This document shows, in pieces, positions 51,576 to 60,040 of a stretch of DNA of 64,000 nucleotides (its first letter is position 1; each line of letters starts with the position of its first letter). The notes beneath the pieces are model-generated. The model was not told the DNA's origin and searched no databases. It saw only the letters and a list, made by a program, of their open reading frames with translations. The stretch covers positions 992,001 to 1,056,000 of the forward strand of contig NZ_CP083663.1 of NCBI RefSeq assembly GCF_020097815.1, read 5' to 3'. The DNA comes from Haloprofundus salinisoli. Lineage in GTDB: Archaea > Halobacteriota > Halobacteria > Halobacteriales > Haloferacaceae. Position numbers and translations under genes: made by a program.

Positions 51576-52682
51576 CTACACCGACTCCGCCGCGTTCCGG
51601 TAGATGCGATAACACCGCTCCAGCACGTCCACGCCGACGCTCTCGGACTTCGTGTGCGCCTCGCCGGGTTCCGACGCGCCGCAGACGACGCACGTCGTTC
51701 CGGCCTGCGCCAACCACCCGGCGTCAGTCGCGTGCGGTTTCGTCACTAACTCGGGATCGCCGTCCTGCGCGTCTTTGGCCGCCTGCAACACGGTATCGGC
51801 GAACGCCTCGTCGTCGCAGCCCATCGGCGGGAGATCCTGGTCGACGGTCCACTCGACGCCCTCGATCTCCTCGACGCGCTCCAGTTCGGCGCGGACGCCC
51901 GGCACGGTCCGTTCGTCGACGGTTATCTCGCACTCGTCGGGGATGACGTTCCACGCCGTCCCGCCGTCGATTCCGGTGACGGCGACGGTCCCGTGGAGGT
52001 TCTCGCCGAACACGTCGACCTCGGGGAACTCCAGTTCACGCACGACGTCGATGGCGTCCGACGCGCGGTAGATGGCGTTCACGCCCGATTGGGGTTCGCT
52101 GGCGTGCACCGCCGACCCGCGGGCGACGATGGTGCTGCCGCGGCGACCCTTGTGCGCGACCACCACGTCGGTGACGCCCGGTTTCGAGTAGTTCGTCGAC
52201 CCTTCGGCGACGATGGCGTAGTCGGGTGCGAAGCCCTCGTCGATGGCCGCTCGCGCGCCCGTCCCGCCGATCTCCTCACCGACGAAGCTGGCGAAGACGA
52301 GTTCGCAAGCCGGGTCGGCGTCGCGGAACGCGAGCATCGACGCCGCGACAGCGCCCTTCATGTCGGCCGACCCGCGGCCGTAGAGGCGGCCGTCGCGCAG
52401 TTCGACGACGTACTCCTCCCCTTCGTGTTGCGAGGGCGCGGGCGGCACCACGTCGTGGTGGCCGATGAGCGCTAGTGACGGCGCGTCGCCGCCGTTTCCG
52501 CTACTTGGTCCCTTTCGGGCGATGACGTTGCCCGCGCCGTCGCGAGTCACGTCGCCGTCGGTGTGCTCGCGGAGCCATTCCTCGATGGCGTCGCCCGCGG
52601 CTGTCTCGTCCTCGTGGCTGGGTATCGAAACGAGTTCGCGCGTCAGCGTCGTCACGTCCGTCGCACCGTCAGCATCGTTCAT
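51576..52682 (-). CDS. M20-family metallopeptidase (ArgE/DapE-like)
   Basis: The 368-aa enzyme carries the M20 zinc ligands: His in LIGHHDVVPP, bridging Asp in YGRGSADMKGAVA, Glu-Glu in SFVGEEIGGTGA and the late His in GEAHTKSESV. The lid domain starts VAHKGRRGSTIVARGSAVH. It hydrolyses an acyl or peptide amide; deacetylation of N-acetylornithine or desuccinylation in lysine synthesis are typical, but no arg or dap gene is nearby. The start at 52682 fits the family N-terminus and a TATA-like element on this strand near 52710. Confidence 0.88.
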   Translation of the reverse strand: MNDADGATDVTTLTRELVSIPSHEDETAAGDAIEEWLREHTDGDVTRDGAGNVIARKGPSSGNGGDAPSLALIGHHDVVPPAPSQHEGEEYVVELRDGRLYGRGSADMKGAVAASMLAFRDADPACELVFASFVGEEIGGTGARAAIDEGFAPDYAIVAEGSTNYSKPGVTDVVVAHKGRRGSTIVARGSAVHASEPQSGVNAIYRASDAIDVVRELEFPEVDVFGENLHGTVAVTGIDGGTAWNVIPDECEITVDERTVPGVRAELERVEEIEGVEWTVDQDLPPMGCDDEAFADTVLQAAKDAQDGDPELVTKPHATDAGWLAQAGTTCVVCGASEPGEAHTKSESVGVDVLERCYRIYRNAAESV

Positions 52683-52766
52683 GTCGTGCGGTAGCGGGTG
52701 ACGACGTAATAAGGGGTTGTGTGTAACGGCAAAGCGGCTAACAGCCTGGAGACGGAACTTGCGTGT

Positions 52767-53036
52767 ATGGGTGACGAGACCAACCGACGCGACGACGAAT
52801 CGACCGAGCGCGAGAGGGAGAGTCGGGAGACCGAGGAGGCGACCGGCGAGATCGACCACCCACCCAGCGAGGAGCGCAGCGACTCGCCCGTCGAGCAGAC
52901 GATGATGGACTCCGACGCGGAGACCCGAGACGCCGCGGCGGTCGAACCCGGCGAGTCGACCGGAAACGGAACGGCGGTCGAGCCGGGCGAGCCCGTCGGT
53001 GAGGACGACGAGGAGAACGACGGCGACGAGGGCTGA
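52767..53036 (+). CDS. 89-aa acidic disordered protein
   Basis: The protein is hydrophilic and low in complexity, with the conserved-looking core EATGEIDHPPSEERSDSPVE and QTMMDSDAETRDAAAVEPGE followed by Gly/Glu/Asp repeats. I have seen similar sequences in haloarchaea but know no function. The open frame begins at 52719, but the ATG at 52767 has a GCTAAC element about 28 bases upstream and is more typical. It is divergent from the M20 peptidase. Confidence 0.6.
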   Translation: MGDETNRRDDESTERERESRETEEATGEIDHPPSEERSDSPVEQTMMDSDAETRDAAAVEPGESTGNGTAVEPGEPVGEDDEENDGDEG

Positions 53037-53160
53037 GCGTGCGAGTCGAACGCGTCGAGCGAGGCGCTCGACCGCCGGGGCCGCCGGGGACCGATTTTCC
53101 CGGGACGTTGTAAGAACCAGCACTGCCACTAACTGACTGCTCTCCGTCTGTTTCCACGGC

Positions 53161-53448
53161 ATGAGCGACGACAACAGCAACGAGCGCCGAGACGACGAGG
53201 AGGAGACGCAAGGCGAGTACGGCGGCGAGGAAGACACCCAGTACGACGAGAACGACCAGAACCAGTACGGCGGCGACGAGGAGAACGTCGACGCCGTCGA
53301 GCAGACCGAGATGCGGATGGGCGACCAGAGCGACGACGAAGAGAGTTCGGACGACGAGGAGGCACAGGGAGAGGACGACGACGAAGCGTCGGACGAAGAG
53401 TGGGTGGAGTCAGAGCACGAAAACCCCGACGACGCAGACGAAGGCTGA
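53161..53448 (+). CDS. 95-aa highly acidic disordered protein
   Basis: Nearly half of the residues are Asp or Glu, with Gln/Asn/Tyr/Gly-containing repeats near the start (GEYGGEED, NQYGGDEEN) and no hydrophobic core. It is expected to be intrinsically disordered. The next gene starts one base after its stop with a GTG, so the two are translationally coupled. No function can be assigned. Confidence 0.6.
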   Translation: MSDDNSNERRDDEEETQGEYGGEEDTQYDENDQNQYGGDEENVDAVEQTEMRMGDQSDDEESSDDEEAQGEDDDEASDEEWVESEHENPDDADEG

Positions 53449-53449
53449 C

Positions 53450-54007
53450 GTGGCCGAATCGCAGGAGTCCGGCCGCGTCGACCGACGGAACAGAACCGAG
53501 CACCCGGCCCGGGCCGACGTCGAGGAGACGACGGACCGTCCGCTGCTCCGCGCGGGAGCCGTTCTCGGTGTCGGTCTCGGCGGCCTCGTCGACGTGCTCG
53601 TCTTCCATCTCGTGTTGCAGACGCACCACCTCATCTCCGGATGGGTGCCGCCGACGACGCCGGAGGCGCTGCGGTTGAATCTCGTCGCCGACGGCCTGTT
53701 CTCGCTTCTGATGGTCGCCATCATGGCCGTCGGCTTCTGGATGCTGTGGAAGACGGTCGACAGACCCGACGTGCCGTGGTCCGCCGGGACGTACGCCGGC
53801 GCGGTCGTCGTCGGGATGGCGCTTTTCAACATCTACGACGGCACCGTCGACCACTACCTTCTGGAGATGCACCACGTGACGCAGGGGCTTCAGCCGGACG
53901 TGTTCGACCTGCTGTGGCTCGTCGGGAGCGGCGTGCTGCTGGTTGCGGGCTTGCTCGTCATCCGTGCCGAGCGCAGAGAGGACGGAACGCCGCCGGAAAG
54001 ACTGTGA
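53450..54007 (+). CDS. DUF2243 membrane protein
   Basis: The 185-aa protein has four transmembrane segments and conserved His-rich motifs (VDVLVFHLVLQTHHLISGW, TVDHYLLEMHHVTQ) typical of DUF2243; the His pairs near the membrane could bind metal or heme. A hydrophilic N-terminal tail of 30 residues precedes them. The GTG start at 53450 follows the acidic protein stop by one base. Function is unknown. Confidence 0.82.
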   Translation: MAESQESGRVDRRNRTEHPARADVEETTDRPLLRAGAVLGVGLGGLVDVLVFHLVLQTHHLISGWVPPTTPEALRLNLVADGLFSLLMVAIMAVGFWMLWKTVDRPDVPWSAGTYAGAVVVGMALFNIYDGTVDHYLLEMHHVTQGLQPDVFDLLWLVGSGVLLVAGLLVIRAERREDGTPPERL

Positions 54008-54015
54008 ATTTCGGG

Positions 54016-54216
54016 TCAGTCCATCTCCGTCTCGTCGTTGTCGGTCGACGTCACTGCTCCTATCGTGCTGTTGAGAATCGCCAGGGCGGCAATAGCCGCA
54101 CCGAACGTCACAGTCAAATCTCCGCGATATGCTCCCATCGAGAACAACTGTCGGGAGATGCCGAACGCGATGATGACGATGCCGAACCTGTAACCGTTTG
54201 CTTCGAGGGGACTCAT
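54016..54216 (-). CDS. 66-aa membrane protein
   Basis: The product has two hydrophobic segments (FGIVIIAFGISRQLFSMG and FGAAIAALAILNSTIGAV) with a polar acidic C-terminus. ATG at 54216 is preferred over 54231 because a TTTGATAC element lies about 27-30 bases upstream. I do not recognise the family. It ends nine bases after the convergent DUF2243 gene. Confidence 0.55.
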   Translation of the reverse strand: MSPLEANGYRFGIVIIAFGISRQLFSMGAYRGDLTVTFGAAIAALAILNSTIGAVTSTDNDETEMD

Positions 54217-54288
54217 GACTGTCGCTCGCAAGGCGAGTCCGTATCAAACTACTGAAAAATGAGTCCGCCGTAGGCGAACGGTCTGCGT

Positions 54289-55110
54289 CTACTCGCCGCT
54301 CGGACTGTTGTACATCTCGTCGATGACTTCCTCTAAGTCGGGCATGCCGCCACCGGGTTGCTCCGGGCGGAAGGAGAACTCGCCCTTCCCGTCGGGCGAC
54401 TGCCCCTTCGTCCACCGCTGGTCGGGGTCCTCGCGCTGCTCGCGGAACGTGGACATGAAGTCGTAGTTGACGTCCTGGTTCTCCTTCTCCTGCGGGAAGC
54501 TCGCCGGGACGGGGACGTGGTCCTCCATCGTTTCGAGCGCCGCGTGCCACTGGTTCTGGTGCATCGTGTCGCGGGCGATGAGGTACGCGAGCATGTCCTT
54601 CATCCCCGGGTCGTCGGTCATCTCGTACAGTCGCGTCGCCAGCAGGCGACCCGTCGACTCGGCCATCACGTTGGCGTACATGTCGGCGGCGAGGTTGCCG
54701 GAGGCGACGACGTAGCCGCCGTTGAACGGGACGCCGTTGCTGTCGACCGGCATCGCGTGTAGCCCCGCCGAGAGCGCCTGCCGGGGCTGGCCGCCGCTCA
54801 TCATCGCGTCGATGACGGCGTCGTTCTCGCGGGCCTCCTCGCGCATATGCTCAGACGCGCCTTCGAGGTTCTTCGCGACGGCGGTGGCGAGCATCTCGAT
54901 GTGACCCAACTCTTCGGCGGCCGTCTCCATCAACAGCGTCCGGTACTCCTGTTTGTCTGCGGGGACGGCGAACGCCTGGAACATGTACTGCAGCGCGACG
55001 CGCATCTCACCCTCTGCGCCGCCGATAGCCTGCTGGAGCATCTTTGCGAAGTAGGGGTCCGGCTCCTCGACTTCGACTTCGTACTGGAGTTCGGGTTCGT
55101 GATAGAACAC
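54289..55110 (-). CDS. Manganese catalase
   Basis: The 273-aa protein is a dimanganese catalase that destroys hydrogen peroxide. Metal-binding carboxylates and His are in GGAEGEMRVALQYMFQA, AEELGHIEMLATAV, MYANVMAESTGRLLATRL and DTMHQNQW. The GTG at 55110 gives the usual N-terminus (FYHEPELQYEVEV); an ATG at 55176 adds 22 residues without family support. The C-terminus is Pro/Gly-rich. It is a non-heme alternative to KatG in haloarchaea and is probably induced by oxidative stress. Confidence 0.9.
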   Translation of the reverse strand: MFYHEPELQYEVEVEEPDPYFAKMLQQAIGGAEGEMRVALQYMFQAFAVPADKQEYRTLLMETAAEELGHIEMLATAVAKNLEGASEHMREEARENDAVIDAMMSGGQPRQALSAGLHAMPVDSNGVPFNGGYVVASGNLAADMYANVMAESTGRLLATRLYEMTDDPGMKDMLAYLIARDTMHQNQWHAALETMEDHVPVPASFPQEKENQDVNYDFMSTFREQREDPDQRWTKGQSPDGKGEFSFRPEQPGGGMPDLEEVIDEMYNSPSGE

Positions 55111-55298
55111 ACGGTGTGGGCCACGAGCAGTAACAACAAGGTGAGGCTTGTTCACCGAATCGAACGACTGCGTCAACTTTCACCGGATCGAGAACGTCCG
55201 CAGAGGCGACTGCTGAGCGGGTCGAGTTCGACTCGCGAGGGGCTGGTTCACATCTACCGCTTAAACACTCTTATCACGCTCCCGGACGCAGTAAGGGT

Positions 55299-57176
55299 AT
55301 GAACATCGTCCCGGACACGAGCGCGGTCATCGACGGCCGCGTGTCCGAACGAGTAGAGAGTGGGGCGTACGACGGCGTCACCGTCCTCGTCCCGGAGGCA
55401 GTGGTCGGCGAACTGGAGTCGCAGGCCAACGCCGGTTACGACAGCGGCTGGGAGGGGCTCGAGGAGCTCCAGCGACTCGCGGAGTACGCCGACGAGGACG
55501 CGCTCGACGTGGAGTTCGTCGGTCGTCGCCCCTCGTCGGGCGAGCAGGACGCCGCCCACGAGGGCGACATCGACGCGCTCATCCGCGACCTCGCGGACGA
55601 CCACGACGCGACGCTGTTGACGAGCGACGTGGTGCAGGCCGAGGTCGGTCGCGCGAAGGGGCTGGAAGTCGAGTACGTCGAACCGCGCATTCGCGGCGGC
55701 GAGAGCCTCGCCATCGAGGAGTTCTTCGACGAGGAGACGATGAGCGTCCACCTGAAGGCGGGGACGAAGCCGAAGGCGAAACGCGGCGCGCTCAGCGAGA
55801 TGCACTACGAGATCATCTCCGACGAAGTCTCCGACGAGATGCAGATGAAGGAGTGGGCCGACGACATCGAACAGAGCGCACGCTCCAGCAACCAGGGGTT
55901 CATCGAACTGTCAGAGCCGGGGATGAAGATCGTCCAGTTCCGCAACTACCGCATCGCCGTCGCCCGGCCGCCGTTCTCGGACGGCATCGAGATTACGGCG
56001 GTCCGCCCCATCGCCAAGACGAGCCTCGAAGATTACGAGTTCGTCGACGAACTCAAAGACCGCCTGCTCGAACGCCAGCGCGGCGTGCTTATCTCCGGGT
56101 CCCCCGGTGCGGGGAAGTCGACGTTCGCGCAGGCCGTCGCGGAGTTCCTCAACGAGAACGACTACGCGGTCAAGACGATGGAGAAACCGCGCGACCTGCA
56201 GGTCGGACCCGAAATCACGCAGTATACGGCCCTCGGCGGGCAGATGGAGAAGACCGCCGACTCGCTACTGCTCGTCCGCCCCGACTACACCATCTACGAC
56301 GAGGTCCGGAAGACGAATGACTTCGCGGTGTTCTCGGACATGCGACTGGCGGGCGTCGGCATGGTGGGCGTCGTCCACGCGACGCGCGCCATCGACGCGC
56401 TCCAGCGCCTCATCGGCCGGGTCGAACTCGGCATGATTCCGCAGATCGTCGACACCGTCGTCTACATCGAAGCCGGTGAAGTCCATACGGTGTACGACGT
56501 GACGACCGAAGTGAAAGTCCCCGAGGGCCTCACCGCCGAGGACCTCGCGCGCCCGGTCATCCAGGTGCGGAACTTCGAAACCGGTCGACCGGAGTACGAG
56601 ATCTACACGTTCAACCGGCAGGTCGTCACCGTGCCGCTCGGCGAAGACAGTGGCCGCGGCAAGAGCGAGTCGGGGGTCAGCCGCATCGCCAAACAGGAGA
56701 TAGAGCGCGAGATTCGCTCCATCGCTCGCGGTCACGTCGACGTCGAACTGAAGGGTCAGGACCGTGCGGTGGTGTACGTCGAGGAGAACGACATCTCCTA
56801 CGTCATCGGGAAGGGCGGCGGCCGAATCACCGACATCGAGGAACGCCTCGGTATCGACATCGACGTCCGAACCCACGACGAGAACCCGAAGATGGGGTCG
56901 GCAGGGTCAGCGGGAAACGCTAGCGGCGGTGGGGGCGGCCGCGTCGGCGAGCCCGACGGGGAAATCGTGACCCCCGAAATCACCTCCCGACACATCGTCG
57001 TCCGGATGGACGGCCACGTCGGCGAGACGGTCGAAGTCCGCGCGGGCGGCGAGTACCTGTTCACCGCGACGGTCGGCCGCGGCGGCGACATTCAGGTGTC
57101 TCGGGGGAGCGCCATCGCCGACGAGCTGGAGGACGCCATCGACCGGAAACAGCGGATTACCGTGGTACCCGCGTAG
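55299..57176 (+). CDS. PINA-type ATPase: PIN domain, RecA-like ATPase and KH domain
   Basis: The 625-aa protein has an N-terminal PIN domain (VPDTSAVIDGRV with the first acidic residue, then HEGDIDALIRDL and LLTSDVVQAEV), a type-IV-secretion-like ATPase core (Walker A GSPGAGKST at 267-275, RPDYTIYDEVRK as Walker B region) and a KH domain (VIGKGGGRITDIEERLG from about 502). A low-complexity Gly/Ala/Ser linker (about 532-548) leads to a C-terminal beta domain. In Sulfolobus the homologue PINA binds and moves Holliday junctions. A CTTAAAC box and a TTATC box lie upstream of the ATG. Confidence 0.9.
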   Translation: MNIVPDTSAVIDGRVSERVESGAYDGVTVLVPEAVVGELESQANAGYDSGWEGLEELQRLAEYADEDALDVEFVGRRPSSGEQDAAHEGDIDALIRDLADDHDATLLTSDVVQAEVGRAKGLEVEYVEPRIRGGESLAIEEFFDEETMSVHLKAGTKPKAKRGALSEMHYEIISDEVSDEMQMKEWADDIEQSARSSNQGFIELSEPGMKIVQFRNYRIAVARPPFSDGIEITAVRPIAKTSLEDYEFVDELKDRLLERQRGVLISGSPGAGKSTFAQAVAEFLNENDYAVKTMEKPRDLQVGPEITQYTALGGQMEKTADSLLLVRPDYTIYDEVRKTNDFAVFSDMRLAGVGMVGVVHATRAIDALQRLIGRVELGMIPQIVDTVVYIEAGEVHTVYDVTTEVKVPEGLTAEDLARPVIQVRNFETGRPEYEIYTFNRQVVTVPLGEDSGRGKSESGVSRIAKQEIEREIRSIARGHVDVELKGQDRAVVYVEENDISYVIGKGGGRITDIEERLGIDIDVRTHDENPKMGSAGSAGNASGGGGGRVGEPDGEIVTPEITSRHIVVRMDGHVGETVEVRAGGEYLFTATVGRGGDIQVSRGSAIADELEDAIDRKQRITVVPA

Positions 57177-57273
57177 CGGGCACTCCAACGCCTCGCTCAC
57201 GGCGTTCGCGGTCGGCAGTCGCTGAGTCGAAGAAGAGTAGCAGAAAAAATCGGCGTTCAGCCCGGATCGCCGA

Positions 57274-57555
57274 TTACTGTTCCGCGGCGCAGGCTTCCGA
57301 CCCACAGTCGACAGCCGCTTTCGGTTTCTCGGTGAGTTGGTAGAGATTCTGGCGCGCGTCGGCGAAGTAGACGTCCTCGTCGACGACGCCGATGCCTTCG
57401 AGTCGTTCGAGCGCGTAGCGGACGGTCCGCGCCGAGAGCATCGACTCCTGGACGATGCCTTTCTGCGTCAGAGGGCCGTTGTATTCGAGCACTTTGAAAA
57501 CCAATTTCGCGCTTGGGGGGAGGTCGTCGAGACTCTCCTGTTCTGTTCCAGCCAT
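57274..57555 (-). CDS. Winged-helix transcription regulator (MarR/ArsR-like)
   Basis: The 93-aa protein is a single winged helix: LPPSAKLVFKVLEYNGPLTQ, the recognition helix SMLSARTVRYALERLEGIG and the wing VDEDVYFADARQNLYQL. The C-terminus has Cys residues (VDCGSEACAAEQ) that could sense redox or metal. The ATG at 57555 lies 27 bases from CTTTATAC (minus strand, about 57580-57588); longer starts fall within the promoter. Targets are unknown. Confidence 0.8.
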   Translation of the reverse strand: MAGTEQESLDDLPPSAKLVFKVLEYNGPLTQKGIVQESMLSARTVRYALERLEGIGVVDEDVYFADARQNLYQLTEKPKAAVDCGSEACAAEQ

Positions 57556-57776
57556 CGTTACGAATCGAAACGGTGCACGGGTATAAAGGTTCATGGAATG
57601 GTACGCGTCAACTCGGTGCAACGAGGCGCAGCGGTGGTAACAGCAGGATCACAGGTTGACGTCCGTAAGCGACCTCCGGTAGGTTCCCTCGGGGGCGCGT
57701 TCCGCGTCGGCGGGGGCGGACCGAGAGCGCCACCCAGAGCGAACGGCTTTTGACGCCGCATATCACACCTTCAAGT

Positions 57777-58091
57777 ATGGCGACCGAAACAGCGACCGGT
57801 CTCTCCAGTCACATGCGGGGGGTGACCGTCACGACGCTCGCGTGTCTCGCGGGTATCGGGGCGGCCGTCGCCTCCGCAGTCGTGGTGGGGACGACCATCG
57901 ACGACGCCGCGAACTCACTCTCGTTGCTCATGTTCGGGGCGTTCGTCCTCGTGCAGTTCCCCCTGTTGCGCCTCCTCGGCGTCGACATGGACGGGTTCGG
58001 TGCGAAAGATTACCTCTACGTCGTGTTCATGACGTTCGCGCTCTGGTTCATCAGCTACACCGTCTTTCTGAGCACGGGTGTGACGTTCTAA
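57777..58091 (+). CDS. EMC6-like small membrane protein
   Basis: The 104-aa protein has three hydrophobic segments (TLACLAGIGAAVASAVVVG, SLLMFGAFVLVQFPLLRLL and VVFMTFALWFISYTVFLSTG) and an N-terminal cytoplasmic stretch. I recall it as the archaeal EMC6-like family, distantly related to a subunit of the eukaryotic membrane protein insertase; that assignment is from memory. Its TAA shares a base with the ATG of the ABCE1 gene (TAATG), so membrane insertion and ribosome recycling genes are translationally coupled here. Confidence 0.72.
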   Translation: MATETATGLSSHMRGVTVTTLACLAGIGAAVASAVVVGTTIDDAANSLSLLMFGAFVLVQFPLLRLLGVDMDGFGAKDYLYVVFMTFALWFISYTVFLSTGVTF

Positions 58092-59908
58092 TGGCCGACG
58101 ACAGTATCGCCGTGGTCGACCTCGACCGCTGCCAACCCGACCGCTGCAACTACGAGTGTGCGAACTACTGCCCGCCGAACCGCACGGGCAAAGAGTGCAT
58201 CACCACTCGCGGCGAGGACACGGAAGAGGGCGACCCCGACCAGATTCGTATCTCCGAGGAGATCTGCCTCGGCGAGACCTGCGGTATCTGCGTCGAGAAA
58301 TGTCCGTTCGACGCGATCGAGATCATCAACCTGCCGCAGGAGCTCACCGAGGACCCGACCCACCGTTACGGCGAGAACGCGTTCGCGCTGTACGGCCTCC
58401 CGGTGCCGGAACCGGGAAAGGTGACGGGTATCCTCGGCCCCAACGGCATCGGGAAGTCGACGGCCGTGCGGATTCTCGCCGAGGAGATCACGCCGAACCT
58501 CGGCGACTACGGCGCGGAGCCCGACTGGGGGACGGTGCTCGACCGCTACCGCGGCACCGAGCTGCAGAACTACATCGAGCGCCTGATGGACGGCGACATC
58601 ACCGTCGCTCGCAAGCCGCAGTACGTCGACCAGATTCCCAAGCAGTTCGACGGCAAGACCCGCGACCTGCTCGAACACACCGACGAGCGCGGCCAACTCG
58701 ACTACCTCGTCGACGAGCTCTCCATCGCGCCGGTGATGGACCAGTCCATCGACTCCATCTCCGGCGGCGAGCTCCAGCGCGTCGCGCTGGCGGCGACGCT
58801 CGCCCGCGACGCCGACTTCTACTTCCTCGACGAGATCACGCCGTACCTCGACATCGGCCAGCGCGTGAAAGCCGCCCGTCTCATCCAGGAACTCGCCGAG
58901 GACGACGCCGACCGCTCGATGCTCGTCGTCGAACACGACCTGGCGATTCTCGACCTGCTCACCGACACGCTCCACATCGCCTACGGTGAGCCGAGCGCCT
59001 TCGGTGTCGTCACCGCACCGAAATCGGTGCGAAACGGCATCAACGAGTATCTCAAGGGCTACCTGTCGAACGAGAACATGCGCATCCGGCCGAGCGCCAT
59101 CACGTTCGAGGAACACGCCCCGCGCGAGACGGCCAAAAGCACGCCGCTCGTCGAGTACCCCGACCTGACGAAATCCTACGGCGAGGGCGAGTTCTCGCTC
59201 GACGTCGACAGCGGGACCATCCGCCACGGCGAGGTGTTGGGCGTCGTCGGTCCCAACGGAATCGGGAAGTCGACGCTGGCGAAGATGTTCGCCGGCCAGC
59301 TCGAACCCGACAAAGGCGAACTCGACTTCCGGTTGGACATCGCCTACAAGCCGCAGTACATCGAAATCGACCAGCCGATGCGCGTCGACGTGTTCCTCTC
59401 CTCGATCACCGACGAGTTCGGCTCGTCGTACTGGAACACCGAGGTCGCGCAACCGCTCCAACTCAACCGTATCATGGAGCAGAACCTCACCGACCTCTCC
59501 GGCGGCGAGCGCCAGCGCGTCGCCATCGCGGCCTGTCTGTCGAAGGACGCCGACCTCTACGTGCTCGACGAACCGTCGGCGCACCTCGACGTCGAACAGC
59601 GCGTGCAGGCGACGACGGCCATCCGCCGCTACGCCGAGAACCACGACGCGACGGTGCTGGTCATCGACCACGACATCTACATGATCGACCTGCTGGCGGA
59701 CCGTCTGATGGTGTTCGAGGGCGAACCCGCCCAGCACGGTCACGCCTCGATGCCGCAGGAGATGCGCGCCGGGATGAACGACTTCCTCTCGGACCTCGAA
59801 ATCACGTTCCGCCGCGACGAGCGGACGGGACGGCCGCGCATCAACAAACCCGGCAGCCAGTTGGACCGCGAGCAGAAGAAGCAGGGCGAGTACTACTACG
59901 CGCCGTAA
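58091..59908 (+). CDS. rli1: Ribosome recycling ATPase ABCE1 (Rli1)
   Basis: The 605-aa protein splits 70S ribosomes after termination together with release factors. The N-terminal Fe-S domain has Cys in VDLDRCQPDRCNYECANYC and ETCGICVEKCPFDAI, for two [4Fe-4S] clusters. Two ABC modules follow: Walker A GPNGIGKST twice, signatures SISGGELQRVALAATLARD and LSGGERQRVAIAACLSKD, Walker B FYFLDEITPYLD and [12 protein letters not shown]. The C-terminal hinge GRPRINKPGSQLD is conserved. The longer frame from 57842 is read-through of the EMC6-like gene in another frame. Confidence 0.96.
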   Translation: MADDSIAVVDLDRCQPDRCNYECANYCPPNRTGKECITTRGEDTEEGDPDQIRISEEICLGETCGICVEKCPFDAIEIINLPQELTEDPTHRYGENAFALYGLPVPEPGKVTGILGPNGIGKSTAVRILAEEITPNLGDYGAEPDWGTVLDRYRGTELQNYIERLMDGDITVARKPQYVDQIPKQFDGKTRDLLEHTDERGQLDYLVDELSIAPVMDQSIDSISGGELQRVALAATLARDADFYFLDEITPYLDIGQRVKAARLIQELAEDDADRSMLVVEHDLAILDLLTDTLHIAYGEPSAFGVVTAPKSVRNGINEYLKGYLSNENMRIRPSAITFEEHAPRETAKSTPLVEYPDLTKSYGEGEFSLDVDSGTIRHGEVLGVVGPNGIGKSTLAKMFAGQLEPDKGELDFRLDIAYKPQYIEIDQPMRVDVFLSSITDEFGSSYWNTEVAQPLQLNRIMEQNLTDLSGGERQRVAIAACLSKDADLYVLDEPSAHLDVEQRVQATTAIRRYAENHDATVLVIDHDIYMIDLLADRLMVFEGEPAQHGHASMPQEMRAGMNDFLSDLEITFRRDERTGRPRINKPGSQLDREQKKQGEYYYAP

Positions 59909-60040
59909 CGCGGTTAGACGTCGCCGTCCGACGAGGTGGCCCTCGGCGTCGTCGACGACTGCAGGATTCGAGTGACATAGTTCTTCGCCAGACAGTTTAT
60001 CGGGGTGGTCGACGGACTTCGAACCCGAGATGAGCGGTCG

